Shown piece by piece: positions 54,734 through 62,615 of a stretch of DNA of 64,000 nt. The notes beneath the pieces are model-generated. The model saw only the letters and a program-made list of their open reading frames with translations, did no database searches and was not told the origin of the DNA. Where the stretch lies: assembly GCF_004331345.1 (NCBI RefSeq), contig NZ_SJJZ01000006.1:310001-374000 (forward strand). Direction: 5' to 3'. The DNA comes from Kribbella soli (GTDB taxonomy: Bacteria; Actinomycetota; Actinomycetes; Propionibacteriales; Kribbellaceae). Within the stretch, counting starts at the first letter, position 1; the number at the start of each line of letters is the position of its first letter. Both the position numbers and the translations under genes were made by a program.

Positions 54734-55270
54734 TCAACCGATTTCGAGCAGCGTCCCCAATTCGTCGACCGCCTGGTCGGCCGCGATCACCATCTCGCCC
54801 GCGACCTGAAGGCTCCGCTGTGCAGCGGCCCCGACGAACATCGCGTTGTTCACGGCCGTCGCCCACACACGCCCCAGCTCCGACCTCTCGCCGTACGACG
54901 CGAAGCCTGAAGGACCCGCCGCCAACGTAACGTCCAGCATCGCCGGACCGATCCGCGCACTGCCCCAGTCGACCAGCACCGGGCGACCAAGATCATCGAC
55001 GATCACGTTGTCGCCATGAACGTCACCATGCAGCAATGTGACCGGCAACCGCTCCAGCCCGGCCAGCAGCCGCTCGTCGTCCACGAACCGATCCAGCATC
55101 CGGTACGCCCGCTCACATACCGGAACACCGCCAGACACCGGCCCGATGACCCGCTCAACGACCGGGGACACCCGCCCACCCTCCAACGCCACGCGCCGCA
55201 CGTCACCGACGATCTGGCGCCCTGCCCACGCCTCGACCCGGCCGACGTCCACGACCACCGGACCAGTCAC
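54734..55270 (-). CDS. Short phosphotransferase-type protein lacking the N-lobe
   Basis: 178 aa from GTG 55270. It retains the C-lobe of the APH fold: LPVTLLHGDVHGDNVIVDDL (HGDxxxxN) and RPVLVDWGSARIGPAMLDVT. The usual N-terminal ATP-binding lobe (about 100 residues) is absent, and no upstream frame supplies it. Either a truncated relic or a C-lobe-only protein. It is 32 nt upstream of phosphotransferase 1, same strand. Confidence 0.6.
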   Translation of the reverse strand: MTGPVVVDVGRVEAWAGRQIVGDVRRVALEGGRVSPVVERVIGPVSGGVPVCERAYRMLDRFVDDERLLAGLERLPVTLLHGDVHGDNVIVDDLGRPVLVDWGSARIGPAMLDVTLAAGPSGFASYGERSELGRVWATAVNNAMFVGAAAQRSLQVAGEMVIAADQAVDELGTLLEIG

Positions 55271-55318
55271 CGGACGTCTCCCTCAGCACCCCAATGAGAT
55301 CGCTAGGGTACTGATTTC

Positions 55319-56281
55319 ATGATGAGTTCACCGCTCCCCGAGGCGTGGCAATGTGCTGGGGTTCCTTCGTTGCCGGCCATCGGACCTGATGTCGTCGACG
55401 AGTTCGCCCGTACGATCTACGGCCGTACGCCGGAAGGTGGGCAGCTGACCGACCTGGTACTGCGTTCGCGGGACAACGGCGTCCTCAGCGGGGCAGCCGA
55501 CCGCTTGCGCCATCGCGCCGTGATCGCCTGCCCACTGGGCAACCTCGAGCTCGACACCGTCACCCATCTGCCGGCCGGGGCGAGCGCCGAACACCCCGTA
55601 CCAGTCGTCGTCGCCCTCAACTTCAAGAGCAACGAGGAGCCGTCCGCGAAGGTACTCAAGGCTGGGTACGCCGTACTCACGGTGGACTACCAGCAGATCG
55701 AGCCCGACGACCCGGCACCGGCCGCACCCGGCGTACGCGCGCTGTTCCCGACCGAGTCGTGGGGCGCGGTGGCCGCTTGGGCTTGGGGACTGTCCCGCCT
55801 CCTCGACATCGCGGGCAGCATCGACGGCGTGGATCCGGAGGGGGCGATCGTGCTCGGGCACTCGCGGCTGGGGAAGGCCGCTCTGTGGGCCGGTGCGCAG
55901 GACGAGCGGTTCGCCGTCACGGTCACCAACGGGTCCGGTTGTTGCGGGGCCTCGCTGTTCCGGCATCCGGGTGGCGAGGACATCGCCGCGATCACCACGA
56001 AGTTCCCGCACTGGTTCGTCCCGTCGTTCTCGACGTACGCCGGTAACGAGAGCAGCCTGCCCGTCGACCAGCACCAGCTCCTCGCGAGCATCGCTCCGCG
56101 CCGCGTGTACGTCGCAAGCGCCGAGGACGATGCCTGGGCCGACCCGGTCGGCGAGTACCTGGCCGTCGTCGCCGCTCGGCCGGCCTTCGGCCCGAACGGC
56201 ATCGGCTACCACGTCCGCCCCGGCACCCACGATCTCCTCGAAGAGGACTGGCTGCACGCTCTGGACTTCGCGAAACGGTGA
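55319..56281 (+). CDS. Glucuronoyl esterase-like protein (CE15-type)
   Basis: 320 aa, no signal peptide. VVVALNFKSNEEPSAKVLKA precedes TESWGAVAAWAWGLSRLLDI. The nucleophile motif is GHSRLGKAALWAGAQDERFA, the CE15-like variant of GCSRxGK. Then TNGSGCCGASLFRHPGGEDI, FPHWFVPSFSTYAGN and LPVDQHQLLASIAPRRVYVA, with a final His in YHVRPGTHDLLEED. This resembles bacterial CE15 glucuronoyl/acetylxylan-type esterases that act on lignin-carbohydrate esters. Lack of a signal suggests an intracellular substrate. Family by motif memory. Confidence 0.8.
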   Translation: MMSSPLPEAWQCAGVPSLPAIGPDVVDEFARTIYGRTPEGGQLTDLVLRSRDNGVLSGAADRLRHRAVIACPLGNLELDTVTHLPAGASAEHPVPVVVALNFKSNEEPSAKVLKAGYAVLTVDYQQIEPDDPAPAAPGVRALFPTESWGAVAAWAWGLSRLLDIAGSIDGVDPEGAIVLGHSRLGKAALWAGAQDERFAVTVTNGSGCCGASLFRHPGGEDIAAITTKFPHWFVPSFSTYAGNESSLPVDQHQLLASIAPRRVYVASAEDDAWADPVGEYLAVVAARPAFGPNGIGYHVRPGTHDLLEEDWLHALDFAKR

Positions 56282-56295
56282 ATCCGCGGGAGTAG

Positions 56296-56787
56296 TCAGT
56301 TCCCGAACAGCTCGTGGATGGCGGCTTCCTGGTCGTCGGTCAGGTCGGTGTGGATGAGCTTGGCCCGGAGGCCGGTCCTCCGGAAGGTTTCGCGGACCTT
56401 GTCCACCACCTCGTCGCTGGACAGCAGGAACAGCGCCGACGTCCCCGGCGTGACCTGGGCGCGTACCTCCTTGATGAAGTCGTCGTCGATCCCGACGTCG
56501 ATCAGGGAGCCCGCCACCGCTCCGGCCGCCGCGCCGATCGCAGCTCCCGCCCAGGGCATCAGGAAGATCGTTCCGAACAGCGTCCCCCAGAACATCCCAC
56601 CGACCGCTCCCGGACCTGTCATGTTCCGCACCTGCCGGGTCCGCGGTCGCCGCTTCTCCGGCTGCCACGACACCGAGGCCGCGTCATGGATCCGGATCAG
56701 CTTCTGCTTCGCCAGACTCTCCAACGTCCCGATCGCCTGGTTGGCCCCGTCCCAGGTCTCGAACTTCCACACCGTCAACGTCGCCAT
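56296..56787 (-). CDS. DUF1269-family membrane-associated protein
   Basis: 163 aa from ATG 56787 with GAGGAG upstream. An N-terminal ferredoxin-like part (LTVWKFETWDGANQAIGTLE) is followed by a glycine-rich hydrophobic segment (AVGGMFWGTLFGTIFLMPWA then AIGAAAGAVAGSLIDVG), then a C-terminal soluble part (VTPGTSALFLLSSDEVVDKV). The plan matches DUF1269 proteins, of unknown function, sometimes linked to stress responses. Convergent with the esterase gene. Confidence 0.85.
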   Translation of the reverse strand: MATLTVWKFETWDGANQAIGTLESLAKQKLIRIHDAASVSWQPEKRRPRTRQVRNMTGPGAVGGMFWGTLFGTIFLMPWAGAAIGAAAGAVAGSLIDVGIDDDFIKEVRAQVTPGTSALFLLSSDEVVDKVRETFRRTGLRAKLIHTDLTDDQEAAIHELFGN

Positions 56788-57156
56788 CGCACCGCTCTCC
56801 TCGCGCCCATCCGCCGACTCCCGCGCAGCGCGTGCGTGCTGGGGTACGCCGATCCGCACCCGAACCCCCGCCGCCAATCCACCCCGCGTCCGCCGCACAC
56901 CCACCCTGCCGTGCACGATTCCCGCCGCACCGCGCGCTCCAGTACCCACGTCATCCACCCCGATCGCATCCCTACGTCAACACTTCACTGGACGCTCCCT
57001 CTCACCCATCAGTTGCCGACTTTCTCCCCAGATCACGAGTCCACCACCGCAAGCCACCCGGTGCCAGGTCTCACCCGCACCCGTCTGACGGATGTCATGG
57101 GTGGGTCGTGACGAGCGATCCAGGGGTGCGACGGCCCGCTCCAGCAGGCTCTAGGT
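56788..57156. other. 369-bp intergenic region without a gene
   Basis: Divergent promoters for the DUF1269 gene and the ABC exporter operon must lie here. I see no convincing -10/-35 pair, small ORF, hairpin or repeat. Cytosine-rich on the plus strand with codon patterns of no real gene. Confidence 0.5.
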
Positions 57157-58077
57157 ATGACGACAACGACTGCGGTCAGCCTGCGGGGTGTGACCAAGAG
57201 GTATGCGGATGTGCAGGCCGTCGCCGGGGTGGATCTGACCATCCGGGCCGGCGAGGTGGTGGCGTTGCTGGGGCCGAACGGCGCCGGTAAGTCGACCACG
57301 ATCGAGATGCTGCTCGGTCTGGTGAAGCCGGACCAGGGCACCGTCCAGGTGTACGGCGGTACGCCGACCGACGCGATCGCCAAGGGCCAGGTCGGCGTGA
57401 TGCTGCAGAGCGGCGGGATCATCGAGGACGCCAAGGTCGGCGAACTCCTGAACCTGGTGGCCGGCCTGCACAACGACCCGATGCCGGTCGAGGAAGCACT
57501 CGAGCGGGCCGGGATCGCCGACCTGACCAAGCGGACCATGAAGGGCCTGTCCGGCGGCCAGAAGCAGCGGGTGCGGTTCGCGATGGCGATCATCCCGCAG
57601 CCGGACCTGATCGTGCTGGACGAGCCGACGACCGGCATGGACGTCGAGTCTCGCCGCGACTTCTGGGCGTCGATGCACGCCGAGACCGCTCTCGGCCGCA
57701 CGGTGCTGTTCGCGACCCACTACCTGGAAGAGGCGGATGCGTACGCCGACCGCGTGGTGCTGATGCGCAACGGCAAGGTCGTTGCCGACGGCACCGCCGC
57801 GCAGATCAAGGCGAGCGTCTCCGGGCGCACCATCCGCGCCACGATCCCCGGCGCCGATCTCGCCGCGCTCGCGTCGCTGCCCGGCGTACGGAATGTCGAG
57901 ACCCGCGGCGACGTGGTCCTGCTGCAGTGCGCCGACTCCGACAACACGCTGCGGCACCTGCTGGACAACACCAAGGCCCACGACATCGAAGTGACCTCGG
58001 CCGACCTCGAGGACGCCGTGCTCGCGATCGCCGACCAGAACAACGCCCAGAACAAGGCACAGGAGACCCTGGCATGA
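57157..58077 (+). CDS. ABC exporter ATPase (DrrA/YhaQ-type)
   Basis: 306 aa. Walker A LLGPNGAGKSTTIEMLLG, Q-loop VGVMLQSGGI, signature GLSGGQKQRVRFAMAII, Walker B LIVLDEPTTGMDVESRRDFW, H-loop ATHYLEEADAYADRVVL. A C-terminal extension (about 210-300) is common in drug or lantibiotic exporters. Partner of the permease that starts at its stop (ATGA). Upstream of a DesK/DesR-like pair, so likely induced by that system. Confidence 0.95.
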   Translation: MTTTTAVSLRGVTKRYADVQAVAGVDLTIRAGEVVALLGPNGAGKSTTIEMLLGLVKPDQGTVQVYGGTPTDAIAKGQVGVMLQSGGIIEDAKVGELLNLVAGLHNDPMPVEEALERAGIADLTKRTMKGLSGGQKQRVRFAMAIIPQPDLIVLDEPTTGMDVESRRDFWASMHAETALGRTVLFATHYLEEADAYADRVVLMRNGKVVADGTAAQIKASVSGRTIRATIPGADLAALASLPGVRNVETRGDVVLLQCADSDNTLRHLLDNTKAHDIEVTSADLEDAVLAIADQNNAQNKAQETLA

Positions 58078-58808
58078 ACCGCGACTACCTGATCTTCGAC
58101 ATCCGCCGCATCCTGCGGAACCGGCGGGTACTGATCTTCTCGATCCTGATGCCGCTGGTGCTGTTCCTGATCTTCGGCCTGACGCTCCCGCAGGACGCCA
58201 ACGAGGCCGGGATCTCCGCGATCGCGTACGTGATGGTCAGTATGGCGATGTTCGGCTCGATGTCCGCGGCGATGAGCAGCGGCGGCGTGATCGCGGCCGA
58301 ACGCGACGGCGGCTGGAACCGGACGCTGCGGCTCACCCCGCTGAAGCCGCAGGCGTACGTCGTGAACAAGGTCATCCTGAGCCTGCTACTGGCGGTCCCC
58401 CCGCTCATCGTGGTGTTCCTGTGCGGCATGGTCTTCGGGCACGTGCACCTGAGCGCCACCCAGTGGCTGACGGTCGCGCTGGTGTCCTGGCTCGGCGCGC
58501 TGCCGTTCGCGGCGATCGGCCTGGTCATCGGGTACATCGCGAAGCCCGACAGCGTGCAGCCGATCACCGGCCTGAGCACGATGCTGATCGCGGCCTTCGG
58601 CGGCCTGTGGCTGCCGGTCGACCAGATGCCGTCGGTCATGAAGCACATCGCCCAACTGACGCCGGCGTACTGGACCGGTCAGACGTCCCGGAGTGCGCTG
58701 ACCGAGGGCGGTGTCGACACCCACGCGCTGCTGGTGGTGATCGGCTGGACCGTCGTCCTCGGGCTCATCGGGCTCCGCCGGTACCGCGCCGACACCGCCC
58801 GCGCCTGA
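58074..58808 (+). CDS. ABC exporter permease (ABC-2 type)
   Basis: 244 aa with six TM segments: RVLIFSILMPLVLFLIFGL, ISAIAYVMVSMAMFGSMSAA, LLLAVPPLIVVFLCGMVFGH, WLGALPFAAIGLVIGYIA, LIAAFGGLWLPVDQMPSVMK and ALLVVIGWTVVLGLIGL. ABC-2 family, drug/lipid exporter type. It overlaps the ATPase by 4 nt. Its stop codon lies in the first unit of a 15-bp tandem repeat. Confidence 0.93.
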   Translation: MNRDYLIFDIRRILRNRRVLIFSILMPLVLFLIFGLTLPQDANEAGISAIAYVMVSMAMFGSMSAAMSSGGVIAAERDGGWNRTLRLTPLKPQAYVVNKVILSLLLAVPPLIVVFLCGMVFGHVHLSATQWLTVALVSWLGALPFAAIGLVIGYIAKPDSVQPITGLSTMLIAAFGGLWLPVDQMPSVMKHIAQLTPAYWTGQTSRSALTEGGVDTHALLVVIGWTVVLGLIGLRRYRADTARA

Positions 58809-58880
58809 AACGTCTGTGACTGAAACGTCTGTGACCGACACGTCCGTGACTGAACCATCCGTGGCTGAGACATCCGTCCC
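58806..58880. repeat. Five-copy 15-bp tandem repeat over permease stop/kinase start
   Basis: tgaaacgtctgtgac (twice identically), cgacacgtccgtgac, tgaaccatccgtggc, tgagacatccgtccc. The first unit contains the permease stop TGA. The first four each contain an in-frame GTG (58816, 58831, 58846, 58861), any of which could start the kinase. Translated it reads TETSVTDTSVTEPSVAETSV. Confidence 0.9.
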
Positions 58881-60042
58881 TGAACATCCGGGCGATAGCG
58901 TGACCACCGTGAAGACTTCGCCGACCCTGATGGAAGCGCTCGCCGAGCGCGGAGGCCGCCCAGGACCTGGGCGGTGGGGCTGGCTGGCCGCCGGGGTCTG
59001 GTTGTTCTACCTGAACCAGCCGTTCGAGGAGATCGTCCACCGGGACGGCACGACCCGGGTCCTCGGTCTGGTCACGCTCGCCCTGTTCGCGCTGGCGTAC
59101 CTCGGGTTCTTCGGATGGATCCGCTGGGTCGGCCTCGCCTCCCGGCTGATGCCGACCTGGCAGCGGCTGCTGTACCTCGGCGGGATGCTCGTCCTGTGCC
59201 TGCTGCTGCTGCCGTCGGCCGGTCAGCAGGCACTGACCTGCCTGGTGTACATCTCCGCGGTCGCGATGATGGCGCTCGATCTCCGGATCGCGGTCGGCCT
59301 CGTCGCGCTGCTGCTCGGCGGCGTCGAGCTGGCGATGCGGTTGGTGCCAGGCTGGTCCGACGACGGCAGCTTCGGCTTCGCGATCTTCCTCGGCGCGCTG
59401 GCCGTGTTCGGGATGCGGCGGGCGATCCAGCGCAGTATCGAGCTGAGCGCGGCCCGCAAGGACATGGCCGAGCTGGCCGTGCAGGAGGAGCGGAACCGGT
59501 TCGCCCGCGACCTGCACGACATCCTCGGCCACTCGCTCACCGTCATCACGGTGAAGGCGGAGCTGGCCGGCAAGCTGATCGCGGCCAACCCAGATCGGGC
59601 GGCCGCCGAGGTCGCGGACGTCGAGAGCCTGGCCCGGGCCGCGCTGGCCGACGTACGGGCCGCGGTCGCCGGGTATCGCGAGCTCAGCCTGGCCGGTGAG
59701 CTCGTCTCGGCGCGGGCGGCGCTGCAGGCCGCCGAGATCAAGGCGGATCTGCCGACCACGGTCGACGAAGTACCGGAAGAGAACCGCGAACTGTTCGCCT
59801 GGGTGGTGCGGGAAGGCGTCACGAACGTCGTACGGCACTCCGGCGCGAAGCGCTGCACGATCCGGATCACGGCGGCGCAGATCGAAGTACTCGACGACGG
59901 CAAGGGGCCGACGCCGGGCGGGGGCACGTCGGGCCACGGGCTGATCGGGCTGCGGGAACGGGCGGACCAGGTCGGTGCGGGGCTTCAGGTCGGCGAGGCG
60001 CCGAGCGGCGGCTTCCGGCTGGCCGTCAAGGTCGGTCAGTGA
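58816..60042 (+). CDS. Sensor histidine kinase (DesK/NarX-type)
   Basis: 408 aa if GTG 58816 is used. The start is uncertain because GTGs recur every 15 nt and another lies at 58900, right before the first typical residues (VTTVKTSPTLMEALAERGG). About five TM segments follow (WLAAGVWLFYLNQPF, VLGLVTLALFALAYLGFFGW, LLYLGGMLVLCLLLLPSAG, VYISAVAMMALDL, GFAIFLGALAVFG). HisKA_3: FARDLHDILGHSLTVITVKA with the phospho-acceptor His in DLHD. HATPase: FAWVVREGVTNVVRHSGAK and GHGLIGLRERADQVGAG. Partner of the next gene. Confidence 0.9.
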   Translation: MTETSVTDTSVTEPSVAETSVPEHPGDSVTTVKTSPTLMEALAERGGRPGPGRWGWLAAGVWLFYLNQPFEEIVHRDGTTRVLGLVTLALFALAYLGFFGWIRWVGLASRLMPTWQRLLYLGGMLVLCLLLLPSAGQQALTCLVYISAVAMMALDLRIAVGLVALLLGGVELAMRLVPGWSDDGSFGFAIFLGALAVFGMRRAIQRSIELSAARKDMAELAVQEERNRFARDLHDILGHSLTVITVKAELAGKLIAANPDRAAAEVADVESLARAALADVRAAVAGYRELSLAGELVSARAALQAAEIKADLPTTVDEVPEENRELFAWVVREGVTNVVRHSGAKRCTIRITAAQIEVLDDGKGPTPGGGTSGHGLIGLRERADQVGAGLQVGEAPSGGFRLAVKVGQ

Positions 60043-60090
60043 GGACCTGTGAGGATCGGCCTGTGAGGATGGGGCTGTGAGCATCCGACT
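60039..60090. repeat. 14-bp tandem repeat over kinase stop/regulator start
   Basis: gtgaggacct (short), gtgaggatcggcct, gtgaggatggggct, gtgagcatccgact. The kinase stop TGA (60040-60042) is in the first unit. The last unit holds the response regulator GTG start at 60077. Each unit carries a GAGGAT-like ribosome-binding string and a GTG. Confidence 0.85.
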
Positions 60091-60685
60091 GCTGATCGCC
60101 GACGACCAGGCGCTGGTGCGCGGCGCCCTCGCCGCTCTGCTCGACCTCGAGCCTGACCTGGAGGTGGTGTCCGAGGTCGGCCGCGGCGACGAGGTGATCG
60201 AGGCCGCGAAGAGCGCCCGGCCGGATGTCGCACTCCTCGACGTGGAGATGCCCGGGCTGGACGGTATCGAGGCGGCCGCCGCGCTGCGCACCGCCGTACC
60301 GGGGGTGCGGGTGCTGATGGTGACCACGTTCGGCCGGCCCGGGTACCTGCGACGCGCGATGGAGGCCGGCGCGGCCGGGTTCGTCGTCAAGGACACGCCC
60401 GCGACGCAGCTGGCGGACGCCGTACGACGGGTCCATCAAGGGCTCCGCGTGGTCGACCCGTCGCTCGCCGCCGAGACCCTGGTGGCCGGCACCAGCCCGT
60501 TGACGGGCCGCGAGTCCGACGTACTGCGGGCCGCCCGGGAGGGAGGCACCGTCGCCGACATCGCCAAGGAGCTGCACCTGTCCGAAGGCACCGTGCGCAA
60601 CCACCTCTCCGCCGCCATCGGCAAGACCGGCGCCCGTACCCGGGCCGAAGCCGCGCGTATCGCCATCGACAACGGGTGGTTGTAG
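60077..60685 (+). CDS. NarL/DesR-family response regulator
   Basis: 202 aa from GTG 60077. Receiver domain: SIRLLIADDQALVRGALAAL (acidic pair), VALLDVEMPGLDGIEAAAAL (phospho-acceptor Asp), VLMVTTFGRPGYLRRAMEAG and VVKDTPATQLADAV (Lys). LuxR HTH: LTGRESDVLRAAREGGTVAD and LSEGTVRNHLSAAIGKTGAR. Cognate partner of the kinase; the usual target of such pairs is the ABC exporter upstream. Confidence 0.95.
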   Translation: MSIRLLIADDQALVRGALAALLDLEPDLEVVSEVGRGDEVIEAAKSARPDVALLDVEMPGLDGIEAAAALRTAVPGVRVLMVTTFGRPGYLRRAMEAGAAGFVVKDTPATQLADAVRRVHQGLRVVDPSLAAETLVAGTSPLTGRESDVLRAAREGGTVADIAKELHLSEGTVRNHLSAAIGKTGARTRAEAARIAIDNGWL

Positions 60686-60727
60686 CCGGTCTCTACCTCT
60701 AGGGTTACGTCAGGGGAGGGATCTGCG

Positions 60728-61831
60728 ATGTCGATCGAGAATTTCAGTGTTCGGGGGCGGTTGGCGGACACGGGCGAGGGGATCACCGCCGACGAGCTGC
60801 AGCTGGCGGCGCGGAACCACGGGATGCCGCTGGAGAGCCTGCGGTACGACGTGACGCCGCCGGGACTGCACTATGTGCTAGTGCATTACGACATCCCGGC
60901 AACGAATGCGGGCGAGTGGCTGCTGAACGTGGACGGGTGCGTCGAGCAACCGTTGACGTTCGGGCTGACCGAGTTGCGCGCGATGGGACGGCGTACCGTC
61001 CGCGTCACATTGGAGTGCGCCGGCAACGGCCGGGCGACGCTGCAGCCGCGGCCGATCAGTCAGCCGTGGTTGTCGGAGGCGGTCGGTACGGCGGAGTGGA
61101 CGGGCGTGCTGTTGTCCGATCTGCTGCGGCTGGCCGGGCTGCGCTCCGACGCCGTGGATGTGGTGTTCACCGGCGCGGACCACGGCGTGGAGCGCGGAGT
61201 CGAGCAGGACTACCAGCGTGGGTTGTCCGTGGAGGAGGCGATCGACTCCGGCGCGCTCGTCGCGTGGGAGATGAACGGTGCGCCGCTGCCGCCGCAGCAC
61301 GGATACCCGCTGCGGCTCGTCGTACCCGGTTGGTACGGGATGGCGAGCGTGAAGTGGCTGCGCTCGATCGAGGTCATCGACCACACGTTCGACGGGTTCC
61401 AGAACGCGGTGGCGTACCGGATCCGCACGGACGCTGACGACCCCGGCGTCGCGATCACCCGGATCGAGCCGCGGGCGCTGCTCGTCCCACCCGGTTTCCC
61501 GGACTTCATGAGTCGCCACCGCTTCGTTGCCGCAGGCACCGTTCCGTTGTTCGGCCGGGCCTGGTCCGGGTGGGCGCCGATCGAACGGGTCGAGGTCAGC
61601 ACCGACGCCGGCGTCAACTGGCACGAGGCGAAATTGAGTGCCCCCAGCAACGAAGACGACGAGCTCGCCTGGCGCGCCTTCGCCTACGACTGGGAGGCCA
61701 CACCCGGCGAGCACGTCCTCACCGTCCGCGCGTACGACGCCAGCGGTCGCGAACAGCCCATCGAGGCACCGTGGAACCGCGGCGGCTTCACCAACAACAC
61801 CGCCCAGCGCATCACAGTCCTCGTCACCTGA
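60728..61831 (+). CDS. Sulfite oxidase-family molybdopterin enzyme
   Basis: 367 aa. N-terminal Moco domain (about 40-220): GLHYVLVHYDIPATNAGEWL, the molybdenum Cys in VRVTLECAGNGRATLQPRPI, ADHGVERGVEQDYQRGLSVE and NGAPLPPQHGYPLRLVVPGW. The C-terminal dimerisation domain follows (VSTDAGVNWHEAKL). No signal peptide or TM, and no heme domain, so cytoplasmic. ATG 60728 has GGGGAGGG upstream. Could oxidise sulfite or another substrate. Confidence 0.93.
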   Translation: MSIENFSVRGRLADTGEGITADELQLAARNHGMPLESLRYDVTPPGLHYVLVHYDIPATNAGEWLLNVDGCVEQPLTFGLTELRAMGRRTVRVTLECAGNGRATLQPRPISQPWLSEAVGTAEWTGVLLSDLLRLAGLRSDAVDVVFTGADHGVERGVEQDYQRGLSVEEAIDSGALVAWEMNGAPLPPQHGYPLRLVVPGWYGMASVKWLRSIEVIDHTFDGFQNAVAYRIRTDADDPGVAITRIEPRALLVPPGFPDFMSRHRFVAAGTVPLFGRAWSGWAPIERVEVSTDAGVNWHEAKLSAPSNEDDELAWRAFAYDWEATPGEHVLTVRAYDASGREQPIEAPWNRGGFTNNTAQRITVLVT

Positions 61832-61913
61832 TTTCCGCGTGTCGCTGTGCGCTTCCGCCGTACCAGCGGCACATCCTGGAGACGGACACGGTTTCACTCC
61901 AGGGAGTGGTGCG

Positions 61914-62147
61914 GTGAACGAGCTGGATACAGAGGTGCACTTGCACGCACGGGTGTTCCGGGCGGCGGGCGAGTGGTACGCCGACGTCGACGACGAACTC
62001 GATCCACAGCCCGACGACCCGTTCTGGTGCGGCTCGTACGCGTCCCAGCGGGCCGCGATCGACGCCGCCTGTGAGCGGATCGCCGCGTTCCACCGCACTC
62101 AGATCGACCGCCTCAGCCACCACCCGTTGCCGCAAGCAACCGCGTGA
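61914..62147 (+). CDS. Small acidic protein, QPDDP-WC family, copy 2
   Basis: 77 aa from GTG 61914 with AGGGAG 7 nt upstream. Same plan as the 73-aa protein at 45566: VFRAAGEWYADVDDELDPQP, QPDDPFWCGSYASQRAAIDA, then a helix (AACERIAAFHRTQIDRL). Conserved W, two Asp-rich patches and one Cys. No signal peptide. Function unknown. Confidence 0.75.
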   Translation: MNELDTEVHLHARVFRAAGEWYADVDDELDPQPDDPFWCGSYASQRAAIDAACERIAAFHRTQIDRLSHHPLPQATA

Positions 62148-62194
62148 GCATCAGAACACGAGCAACGAGCTGAACCAGGCTCGGACGAGCCCGG

Positions 62195-62572
62195 TCACGT
62201 CGTGCGGTCGCCCCGCCGTCGCCTCCTCCTGTGCCGCGCCCCCGTCAGTTCGATCCCGGCCGCCTCGGCCGCGCGCCGCCTGGCTGCGGCCTCGCGCGCG
62301 TCGGCGCGATCCCGCTCGCGGGCTCGTTCGCGCCGTGCCTGCGTCCACCGGGTGGGCTCTTCCAGCCGCTTCCACCACGCGAACCGTTCGGCCAGCCAGC
62401 GGGCGGGGTAGCAGGCCCCGCCCGCGATCGCGAAACACAGGAGCGGAGCGTCGTACAGGGTGCTGGGGCGGGTCAGCCAACCGATGAAGTACAACCCACC
62501 GCCGACCGTGCCGAAGAAGGCCAGCAGCAGGAGTAGCTGCCGGCCGTGCAGGTCGTCTTCGGGGCTGCTCAC
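62195..62572 (-). CDS. Small membrane protein with basic tail
   Basis: 125 aa from GTG 62572; no convincing ribosome site. Two TM segments (about 12-31 LLLLLAFFGTVGGGLYFIGW and about 39-56 YDAPLLCFAIAGGACYP), then a long charged Arg/Ala-rich C-terminus (RRERARERDRADAREAAARR, ending RHRRRRRRGDRTT), possibly a helix binding nucleic acid or phospholipid. Unknown function. Convergent with the QPDDP-WC gene. Confidence 0.65.
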   Translation of the reverse strand: MSSPEDDLHGRQLLLLLAFFGTVGGGLYFIGWLTRPSTLYDAPLLCFAIAGGACYPARWLAERFAWWKRLEEPTRWTQARRERARERDRADAREAAARRRAAEAAGIELTGARHRRRRRRGDRTT

Positions 62573-62615
62573 CGGAACATCATGTGCGATGGACGCAGGC
62601 CGCCGCCGCGCGGTT

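Noticed and set aside
56832-57290. Open frames in the intergenic region before the ABC exporter
   Set aside because: Proline/arginine-rich composition of a non-coding GC-rich stretch and overlap with the true ATPase start.
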